A model generated the notes under the pieces. That model saw nothing but the letters and a program-made list of their open reading frames with translations. It ran no database searches and had not been told where the DNA came from. This document shows positions 7,611 through 14,814 of a DNA stretch of 64,000 bases, one piece after another (positions within the stretch are counted from its first letter, which is position 1; each line of letters begins with the position of its first letter). A program made the position numbers and the translations under genes. The DNA is from Bacillota bacterium (GTDB lineage Bacteria; Bacillota; Clostridia; Acetivibrionales; DTU013): NCBI GenBank assembly GCA_023409735.1, contig JAEYRB010000003.1, positions 6,694 through 70,693 of the forward strand. The letters are read 5' to 3'.

Positions 7611-8794
7611 GCAAACTTATCAAATTAAGCAATCTGACAGAGCTCGAAACAAAAGGAGCAGAAGATAAGACATCAGTTGTTTTGAATTTGCCGATTCTAA
7701 GAGAGAATGATGTTGTAATTTTACATAGAAAGACGAATAATACTGTTTCGCTAAAAACAAAGGAATCTGTAGATGCAATTGATTTCAATGTAATTGAAGG
7801 AAGCATAGATTATTTTAATGAAAGTAATTTCTCTATAAAAGAAATTGAAATATGTCACGACGACAAAGTTCAATATGAGATACTTTTGCAGCCAACAAAA
7901 AAGAAGCCTTCTATAACAAGCAAGAGCCCTTCCTTTGTGAAGGTGTGGAATCACAACTCGATGATAAAAGACAATATACAAGCAATCAAGGACCTACTTG
8001 ATAGCACATATAAGTATTGCCTGGACCTTCTATTTAGTCCGGATACTATCTCGGTCATAGGTTCCCCAAGGGAAAATCACATTAACAACGCGTCGATTAT
8101 CTGCAGGAATTTATGGAAGCTTAAGGGCATTTTGCTTGTTGATCCGATTAAGATGGAATACTTAAAATGGCTAGTAAAAAATGAAGAAGTTGAATCAAAC
8201 AAGGACGATCACCTGACAAATAATGAGTGGGAAAAGCTATCTGAAAATTTGGGTATGTTCATAGAGCTAGACAAAGAAAATGCAAAATATATAAATGAAA
8301 ATATACTATTGGGTGAAAGCTTATCGAAAGGGAATTGGATTTTTATTTGTCCGGAAAACATCAGAAGCTTCTCGGATAACATGTTAAGCTATCTGAATTT
8401 TAAATACAAAGGTAAATATTACACATATTTTGATAAGAGCAATGAGAAAATGCTTAATCAATTTGTATTGAAAAAGGTGCTCTTGCATGAATTGGGGCAT
8501 TTAGTTTTTAGAAAATCAAACGAAACAACTGATAAGGAAATTCTTAATGAGACTCGAGCTAATTGGTTTAGTTCAATATTAATGAATGATTCCGAACGAT
8601 ATCTGCTGAGAATAATTACTGCTATCCAACCATACAGGTATCAAAAATTATTGCCAATTCCGTCAATAAATTTTAGCAGTTGGAAAGAAGATAATAACAA
8701 CTTCTATTCTAGATTTCTGGATTATATTTATGATGTAAATTTACTATTTCATTGTGATGGGCAAATGTTATTTGAATATGAGTATGATTATTAA
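7607..8794 (+). CDS. ImmA/IrrE-like zinc metallopeptidase with novel N-terminal region
   Basis: 395-residue protein. Residues 294-298 are HELGH, a zinc-binding HExxH, followed 17 residues later by ETRANWFSSILM (315-326). That matches the E-x-x-A-N-x-F-x-x-x-L-M third-ligand helix of ImmA/IrrE (DUF955) peptidases, so H294, H298 and E315 are the probable zinc ligands and E295 the catalytic base. Residues 1-290 resemble nothing I recognise. No signal peptide or transmembrane segment is evident, so it should be cytosolic. ImmA-type enzymes cleave repressors or regulators to switch on mobile elements or stress responses. Here it is coupled to the AEP gene (4-bp overlap) and followed 17 bases later by the third cassette gene. 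A 7-residue string ILLQPTK occurs in both this protein (92-98) and the AEP (124-130), in different codons. Confidence 0.6.
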   Translation: MSKLIKLSNLTELETKGAEDKTSVVLNLPILRENDVVILHRKTNNTVSLKTKESVDAIDFNVIEGSIDYFNESNFSIKEIEICHDDKVQYEILLQPTKKKPSITSKSPSFVKVWNHNSMIKDNIQAIKDLLDSTYKYCLDLLFSPDTISVIGSPRENHINNASIICRNLWKLKGILLVDPIKMEYLKWLVKNEEVESNKDDHLTNNEWEKLSENLGMFIELDKENAKYINENILLGESLSKGNWIFICPENIRSFSDNMLSYLNFKYKGKYYTYFDKSNEKMLNQFVLKKVLLHELGHLVFRKSNETTDKEILNETRANWFSSILMNDSERYLLRIITAIQPYRYQKLLPIPSINFSSWKEDNNNFYSRFLDYIYDVNLLFHCDGQMLFEYEYDY

Positions 8795-8811
8795 ATAACA
8801 GGAGGAACAGT

Positions 8812-10083
8812 ATGAAGAGCTTTTTTCTAGAAGATGAAAACAAAAGTAGTATTCATGTTGATACAAGTAAAATACAATGGATAAACAAAGAACCGTACTT
8901 TAAAAATGTTGAAAACAGAAGATGCAAAAGCCCGGTGAAATGCCCAAAGTCACCCAACGGTAAAGCATGCAAATCTTCAAAGACCTGCCATTTTTGCAAG
9001 CATCCATTAAACGAATTTGGCAGATGGAACAATTTATTTACTGATACAACAAAGAATTATATTAATAATAGTATCACATTAGAGAAATTGTTTTACAGCA
9101 GCGAAGATTTTATTACAAACCAATATGAAAATATAGGGAAAAAAGTCATAGAAGAAAATTATCTTGTTTATAAGCAAGATCAATCGCTTTGCTTCTGGGG
9201 AGAAGATAGCGGCAAAAACAGGGGTGTTGTTTCAATTGCAGGCATTAGAGCAAATCAGGCCAACTGCATTATTACTGTTTTCAAGGATGTTAACGAATTT
9301 ACCAGAAAAATCATACCGGCTATTATAAATTTGGCTCCTAATGATGCCGTTCAGATAAAAGGGAGAAAATCAATCGTTTTGGTTAAGCCGAAAAAGAATA
9401 GCTGTAATGTATCTGTTCAATATATTGCATCTACTATCCAGGAAAATCACTCGCAGATGCTGGCTAAATTTATTAGTCCGGAAAACAATTACGACCTTAA
9501 TATTGAATTGCTGCTTAAATTATTGACTGCATTTGAAGCCAGTCTGATATTATTTAAAAACAACAATACTTTTGAGAACCAGCTTGAACTGTTTAAGAGT
9601 TATTTATTATATGCAAACTGTAAATTTACGCATAATGTATTTGACAGAAATATTGAAGTCGAAAAAGAATGGAATTTTGATAACGGAATTAATTGTGAAG
9701 GCTACTATTACCATTTATACAAAAGAAAGCATGACCATTGTCTTGAAGAAATTAATAAGTTGGTTGGGGAAAATGATAGACCATATAGCCCCCTGCAGGC
9801 TGAATTAATTAATTCATTGTCATCGGAAATTACCGGACTTGGTGAGCTGATCCCATTAGATTATGTTTATGGAGAAAACGAAGAAAGCGACTATGATAAT
9901 CAGTTATATGACGATATTTTATGTATCAACATACTCCTTAATAAGAAGATAATTGATAATTTGTATAAGGTAGAAAAAACCTACGTTACAAGAGAAATAG
10001 ATTATGAAAGAGTATATGATGATTTGATGTTGAATTCCATACGTTTTCAAAAATGGGATCGCATTATTAATGATATTTGGTAA
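8812..10083 (+). CDS. cassette protein of unknown function with N-terminal Cys cluster
   Basis: 423 residues with no family recognised. Near the N-terminus is a cluster Cx5Cx8Cx5Cx2C (C38, C44, C53, C59, C62; ending KTCHFCKHP) that could bind zinc. The rest is a mixed alpha/beta pattern rich in Asn, Lys and Ile, with an acidic middle (about residue 350, ENEESDYDNQLYDD). No signal peptide or transmembrane helix is seen. An AGGAGG lies 7 bases before the ATG, and the gap to the preceding gene is only 17 bases, so it is the third gene of the AEP operon. AT-richness matches its two partners and is greater than in flanking housekeeping genes. It could be an effector or nucleic-acid-binding partner (inference only). 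Confidence 0.55.
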   Translation: MKSFFLEDENKSSIHVDTSKIQWINKEPYFKNVENRRCKSPVKCPKSPNGKACKSSKTCHFCKHPLNEFGRWNNLFTDTTKNYINNSITLEKLFYSSEDFITNQYENIGKKVIEENYLVYKQDQSLCFWGEDSGKNRGVVSIAGIRANQANCIITVFKDVNEFTRKIIPAIINLAPNDAVQIKGRKSIVLVKPKKNSCNVSVQYIASTIQENHSQMLAKFISPENNYDLNIELLLKLLTAFEASLILFKNNNTFENQLELFKSYLLYANCKFTHNVFDRNIEVEKEWNFDNGINCEGYYYHLYKRKHDHCLEEINKLVGENDRPYSPLQAELINSLSSEITGLGELIPLDYVYGENEESDYDNQLYDDILCINILLNKKIIDNLYKVEKTYVTREIDYERVYDDLMLNSIRFQKWDRIINDIW

Positions 10084-10178
10084 AGCTAGATATTATAGCT
10101 TTGGTTAAGCCTGAATTTAACCGGGATGGGTCTTACGGTAGGATCCATTATTTTCCTTAAATACATTCCGGCTCGCGA

Positions 10179-10478
10179 ATGGCCGCAAGACGGATGTCTA
10201 TAAGAGAAGTGCAGTCAATGACCGCTGCCGAGAAAGCAATTTTGGATAGCGTGATTAAGAACGTATGTTGTTATAGTGGAAAGGTGCTTGAAAAGTTTAC
10301 TCACTCAGAGGCGCCATGGCTAGCAACCAGAGGAGACCTGCCCGAGTCAGTAGCATCTGACAGAACCATTATGAAGAAACAAATTGGAGATTACTTTAGT
10401 GCGGTCAAAGAGAAGTATAATATGATTAACCCAAATGATATTAAAGGTTATACGCAAACTATGTTTGAACAGATGTAA
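10179..10478 (+). pseudogene. C-terminal fragment of a Panacea-domain (DUF4065/SocA-like) protein
   Basis: Reading from 10179 gives 99 residues. The segment around residues 20-55 (SGKVLEKFTHSEAPWLATRGDLP) carries the L-x-x-x-T-H-x-E-x-P-W signature of the Panacea domain, found in antitoxins and phage/plasmid proteins. Only the end of such a domain is present. The frame is closed by a stop at 10158, there is no ribosome site, and no matching upstream half exists. It is most likely a decayed remnant of a toxin-antitoxin or mobile-element gene. Confidence 0.6.
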
Positions 10479-10519
10479 TATGTTTTGACAACCCTTTTAC
10501 AGGTAGAGTCCCGATAAAC

Positions 10520-10792
10520 ATACACATGTTGGTAAGTATACCGCCGAAGTTGAGTGTATCAAAGCTTATGGGAATACTGAAGGGCAAGAGTAGCCTAATG
10601 GTATTCGACAGATTAGAAAATCTAAAATATAGATATGGGGACAGGCATTTCTAGTGCAGAGGATATTATTTAAATACAGTAGGACGATAAAATGCGATAG
10701 CAAAGTATATACAAAAGCAATTACAGGAAGATCAACAGGCGGAGCATATCATCATGAAAGTATATAGACCCGTTTACGGGCAAGTAAGTAAA
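10520..10792 (+). pseudogene. decayed IS200/IS605-family transposase (tnpA) 3' half
   Basis: One frame from 10520 reads IHMLVSIPPKLSV, then LMGILKGKSSLMVFDRLENL, then YRYGDRHF-stop-CRGYYLNTVGR-stop, then AIAKYIQKQLQEDQQAEHI. This is the conserved C-terminal half of the IS200/IS605 Tyr-transposase, starting at the H-x-H-like motif. Two stop codons (a Trp-like TAG in HF*CRG and one after TVGR) interrupt it, and the N-terminal half is gone. No element ends are recognised. It is an inactive relic at the right edge of the accessory region. Confidence 0.85.
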
Positions 10793-10796
10793 AAAC

Positions 10797-10828
10797 TGCA
10801 AAAAGAAGAGCCGCCCGGATGGGCGGCC
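10797..10828 (-). terminator. terminator of the S-layer-homology gene
   Basis: GCCGCCC/GGGCGGC stem with a 4-nt loop (10810-10827). On the minus strand it is followed by a T-rich run (complement of 10797-10804). Confidence 0.8.
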
Positions 10829-10856
10829 ACTGTTCTCTTATATATCATAAGGAATT

Positions 10857-12995
10857 TTATTTATAAATAGTAGTTTCAATTGTACCTATATCAACAATTT
10901 TTACCTGTGAGGGAAGGTAATTAACCCACCCAATTATCGAACCATTTGCGTCCCCAAAAATAAAGGCGCGTTTTCTGTTCCACTCATAATCACGGACTGC
11001 CCAATTCGATAAACAATTGCTAATAGAATTAGACATATTATACTTTCCGTTGCTGAATGGGTCTGACAAAACTATCGTAACTTCATTTACTAAAGATTCA
11101 GCAGTTATAGGCTGATCATTTATAAAAACATCATTGAACCCAGTAATTGCTGAGGCTAGCTCGGGATATTTTTCTTTGTTTATGATTATTTTATAGTAAT
11201 AACTTCCATTATTGTTCAAAATGCTTTCACCCTTTTGCTTACCAGTTGTCTTGTCAACAAAGGTTATCAATTCTTTGTATCGTTCAAAATGAAAAGCATC
11301 GCTTGGCAGTTCTTTTGCAGTGCTGACTATTCTGGTTGAAAGGGTTGTAAGGTAATCAAGGCGTTTTTTAGTATCAATGTTAATTGAAACAAATTCTACA
11401 TTGCCCGCTGCAATGGCTGAATTTGCATCGAAAATCGCTGCTGCAATAATATTGTATGTGGCATCGTATACAGTAGCAATTGTAAAGCCATAGCCTGGTT
11501 TACCTCCAGCGTAATTATTAAGATTATTATAATTTTCTGTAAAATATTCGTACAAAGTTGCATCTGCTGCTGTTTTAGACAAATCGTTATAATCTCTCAT
11601 GCTAAATGTCCTATAATAGCTGAAAGGCATCTTGGCATTTGAGCCGATACCACCAAAGTTCATAAACTTTGCATTCGGAATTGCACTTATTACATCCTTG
11701 TTATAAAGTATATTGTCTTTACCTTCTAATTTAATAGGTACCTTTATTCTTTCATATGCGGATGGAATTAATGAATATTTTGCGGCCGTTATATCACTTA
11801 TTTCTCCGTAATAGATAAGAGATTGAGCAATTGTAATTCCTTCCAGCTTCTTGCTCAATTTTAGTGCATTGAAAATGATATCAGCACAATCTGAACATTT
11901 GAACTTAGAATTACTTGAATATTTACCAATAGGAATGAGCCCAATTTCTTCTGCTTTGATGATTGATTTAGCCTGGTCAAAATCAGTTGAGTCATATTCA
12001 AGCGCCCTAAGGACATACGTTAAGAACTGCTCGATGGCTATTGTATCTGTAATACCAAACGTTGTATCGGTATTGCCGGACAGCAGATTATTCCAATATG
12101 CATAAGCTACATATTTTTTAGCCCATGCAGGAACGTCAGTAAAAGGATGCTCACCTCTTGCGTCCTCCACTGCCAAAGCAGCTTGCTCCCTTCCAAGAAT
12201 TTTTATGTACATAACAGTAGCTTCAAGTTTTGTTGGTGCTCTGTCAAGGCTGAAGATTGGTACTCCTAAAAAATCAGATTCACTAAATAGTCCCAGATCA
12301 TAAAGTTTTTGTGTTGTAGGAGACAGTGTTTGTGCTGAAGTATACAATCCATATTTTTCAGCTACATTAGAATCTACAGCCTTGCTATCCACCAAAGATT
12401 TTGCAAGAGTGACTTTACCATCCTTTTTATTTGAACTAAGAACACTGTAGATGGTATCAACGCAATCACCACGGGTAAATTTCGCCCCGGTCTTATACTT
12501 ACCTGCAGGTACAATGCCAAGTGATTCCGCCTTCTGAATTGAGACGCTCCAGACAAAATCACCGTTCTTATCACTATATCCAAGAGCTCTCAACATAAAT
12601 GTAAAAAACTGTTCAGGTGTTACGAGGTCGTTGCTTCCCAATGTAGTCTTTGAAGTTCCACTTGTGTATCCCTTATTATAAGCGTAAGCGATATTTTTGG
12701 CTGCCCAAGCTGGAACATCGGTAAATGGGCTTGTATAGGAACTATTCTGTGCCATTTTTTCTTCTCCAAGCATTCTGAGGAGCATAACAACAGCCTCTGT
12801 CCTTGTGGGAGCTCTTTCAAGGTCAAACCCGCTGCCGGTACCCATAAAAAGACCCATGTCTTTCAGTGCATCTGCACGGTCAAGAGTGGTTGATACAGCT
12901 TTCGTTGTGGTTGGTTCAGCCGCAAGTGCTGTAGCTGCCAAACTAAAAACTAATGTAAGGATTAAATTAAAGCAAACGATTCTTTTAATTGACAT
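10857..12995 (-). CDS. S-layer homology (SLH) domain surface protein
   Basis: 712-residue exported protein. ATG 12995 is preceded by AGGAGG and begins a signal peptide (MSIKRIVCFNLILTLVFSLAATALA). Residues about 30-430 consist of two sets of SLH-like modules. Recurrent features are APTRTEAVVMLLRMLGEE or APTKLEATVMYIKILGRE, then FTDVPAWAxKxxAYAY, then TxTxFGxxDxxxxEQFxxxxLRALxY. SLH domains bind pyruvylated secondary cell-wall polymer. The C-terminal 280 residues resemble no domain I know and should be exposed at the surface. It is a single-gene unit with its own terminator, divergent from the DinB-like gene. An in-frame ATG at 13070 would put a charged stretch before the signal peptide and is rejected. 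Confidence 0.85.
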   Translation of the reverse strand: MSIKRIVCFNLILTLVFSLAATALAAEPTTTKAVSTTLDRADALKDMGLFMGTGSGFDLERAPTRTEAVVMLLRMLGEEKMAQNSSYTSPFTDVPAWAAKNIAYAYNKGYTSGTSKTTLGSNDLVTPEQFFTFMLRALGYSDKNGDFVWSVSIQKAESLGIVPAGKYKTGAKFTRGDCVDTIYSVLSSNKKDGKVTLAKSLVDSKAVDSNVAEKYGLYTSAQTLSPTTQKLYDLGLFSESDFLGVPIFSLDRAPTKLEATVMYIKILGREQAALAVEDARGEHPFTDVPAWAKKYVAYAYWNNLLSGNTDTTFGITDTIAIEQFLTYVLRALEYDSTDFDQAKSIIKAEEIGLIPIGKYSSNSKFKCSDCADIIFNALKLSKKLEGITIAQSLIYYGEISDITAAKYSLIPSAYERIKVPIKLEGKDNILYNKDVISAIPNAKFMNFGGIGSNAKMPFSYYRTFSMRDYNDLSKTAADATLYEYFTENYNNLNNYAGGKPGYGFTIATVYDATYNIIAAAIFDANSAIAAGNVEFVSINIDTKKRLDYLTTLSTRIVSTAKELPSDAFHFERYKELITFVDKTTGKQKGESILNNNGSYYYKIIINKEKYPELASAITGFNDVFINDQPITAESLVNEVTIVLSDPFSNGKYNMSNSISNCLSNWAVRDYEWNRKRAFIFGDANGSIIGWVNYLPSQVKIVDIGTIETTIYK

Positions 12996-13332
12996 AATAT
13001 TCAACCTCCTGTATAAATTATAAGTAAAATGTTGATTTTTGTCAAAACTGTCTTTGATATAATAATCCATAAATAGACGATGATAGTAATATTTTTTTGA
13101 CAGGAATCAGACAGGAAATACACTGATTTTATTCGATTACCTTATGGATGCTTGTTTGCAGAGGGTCGTTGAAGAGAATCAACTTCATAATGCAATAATT
13201 ACCACTAAATGATATACTATCTAATAGAAATTCCATCCAAAAGGATAAACATAAAACCTTATTTCAAGGAAATTCAGACCCTATATGGATGAGAGGGAAC
13301 TAATGAAGTAAAACTCAACAAGGGGGATATCG
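12996..13332. other. divergent intergenic region
   Basis: 337 bases between the SLH gene and the DinB-like gene. It contains the ribosome sites of both (AGGAGG on the minus strand; AAGGGGG before 13333). A TTGACA at about 13096 lacks a good -10. No RNA element or reading frame is recognised. Confidence 0.5.
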
Positions 13333-14043
13333 ATGGCAGAACTTAGAGATCCGAACCGCCAATACTGGAACCAGCAATTCAAAGTATTACAGGATACATG
13401 GCCAAAGCCTGATAATTTTGAAACCTGCATTAACATTTGTATGGATGTTCATGCAATGGTACATGCGGCAGAAATGTCCAATACCGGCTTATGGTCCTTT
13501 GAGGACCAGGTGTGGGAAAGAGTGTCTGAACCTGTATTTCGGAAGGTACATAACGATAATCAGTCAATTGCATGGAAGCTATGGCATTCCACACGGATAG
13601 AAGATATTACAATGAACATATTAATAGCGGGAGAACCGCAAATATTATACTCTGACAACTGGCTTGAAAAGATGGGTATATCTGTTCGTGATACCGGAAA
13701 TGCAATGAATGAAAGAGAAATTGAGGCTGTCAGTAATTTAATTGATATACAGGCCTTAAGAGACTATCGTTTAGCAGTAGGCAGAAAGACAAGAAAGATC
13801 ATTAAAGCATTGAAAGCAGAAGATTTGAAAAAAAGAGTTGAGGCTGAAAGACTAGGTAGAATAATTAATGAGGGAGCGGTTGTGGAAGAAGCCAGATGGC
13901 TTACTGATTACTGGGGCAAAAAGACTATTTCAGGGCTTTTGCTAATGCCTGCCACCCGGCATAATTTTGTACACCTGAATGAATCTATGCGGATTCTTGG
14001 GAAAGAAAAATCATGTGTAAAGGGAAAAGGGAGAACAGATTAG
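13333..14043 (+). CDS. DinB-superfamily protein
   Basis: 236-residue cytosolic protein. The pattern is that of DinB/YfiT-type four-helix bundles. A long first helix carries VHAMVHAAEMS (residues 34-44), WKLWHSTRIEDITMNILIAG (81-100) is the central helix with its His, and the C-terminal ATRHNFVHLNESMRI carries the remaining histidines of the usual metal triad. Members are metal-dependent enzymes such as thiol transferases or DNA-damage-induced proteins of unknown activity. The ribosome site AAGGGGG is well placed. No clear partner is adjacent. Confidence 0.6.
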   Translation: MAELRDPNRQYWNQQFKVLQDTWPKPDNFETCINICMDVHAMVHAAEMSNTGLWSFEDQVWERVSEPVFRKVHNDNQSIAWKLWHSTRIEDITMNILIAGEPQILYSDNWLEKMGISVRDTGNAMNEREIEAVSNLIDIQALRDYRLAVGRKTRKIIKALKAEDLKKRVEAERLGRIINEGAVVEEARWLTDYWGKKTISGLLLMPATRHNFVHLNESMRILGKEKSCVKGKGRTD

Positions 14044-14502
14044 CCAAGGTATAAAAACTATTTCTATAGCAATAGTGAACTTAATTTTCTATCTAAGAAA
14101 ACCATATTATTTACTGTAATAGCTTTACAACAGTAAATATCCATAGTAAAATATTCTCAAATAAAGAGAGGTAATCCCATGCCAGCTAACACTTAATTTT
14201 TCTGAAACGAATAAATGCACTTGAAGCCTTGTTGTTGAAGGCTTTAGTTTGTTGCGAAAAAGAAGATTAAGAGAGAGCTGTATATTGAGTGAAATATGTC
14301 TGTTTATTGCTTGAAGTGGGATTTCCATTAGCTGGTCGTTAGTAGCGGCTAGGCTGGTCGCAGATGTTGTCTGCCGGTATGTTGTAAAGGTAATTTGTGC
14401 TGTTGCACTCAACATACTTTCTAATCACCATGGAACCAGGCTGAGGATTTTCCTAGATTAAGAAAGTGTACAATAAATATCATTATTTTAGTAGACCGAC
14501 CA
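14044..14502. other. intergenic stretch without recognised gene
   Basis: A small hairpin, AAGCCTT/GAAGGCTT near 14222-14245, could terminate the DinB-like transcript. The remaining sequence has no frame with a ribosome site and no family I recognise. Confidence 0.45.
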
Positions 14503-14554
14503 TTCACCATGCTCATTGTCTTAATTTTCAAGGCAATGACATGGTGATTTTTTA
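14503..14554 (+). terminator. strong terminator-like hairpin
   Basis: TCACCATG paired with CATGGTGA (14504-14511 and 14540-14547), with additional pairs inside, followed by TTTTTTATTT. No gene ends just upstream, so its transcript is unknown. Confidence 0.65.
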
Positions 14555-14686
14555 TTTATGGCGTTGTCCGAAGGTCTACAGCAAAAAGGCGAGAGGTGCT
14601 CGATGCCCCCGAGACTTTTCTTTATGGCGTTGACCGGAGGTCTACAGCAACAAGGCGAGAGGTGCTCAATTCCCCGAGACTTTTGC
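14555..14686 (+). repeat. tandem pair of a 66-bp interspersed repeat
   Basis: Two units, 14555-14620 and 14621-14686, each beginning TTTATGGCGTTG, containing GGTCTACAGCAA and ending near GAGACTTTT. Related single copies lie at 54511-54570 and 57706-57765. Each copy can form a hairpin ending in a T-run, so the family resembles a mobile terminator or REP-like element. Confidence 0.75.
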
Positions 14687-14814
14687 AGTGTGAAATGTGA
14701 GCCTGAAAAGTACTGTGAATGATAATAAGCGTCATGTTTAGTGAAATTAATTGGTATTTTGTGTTTGAGGAAGAAAAGAGAAGCAAGAATTGTGAAAAGA
14801 AAAGAGGATAATTT

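Noticed and set aside
7607..8794. Shared ILLQPTK string in the AEP and peptidase as evidence of a duplicated domain
   Set aside because: Only seven residues, different codons, and no similarity on either side; probably coincidence.
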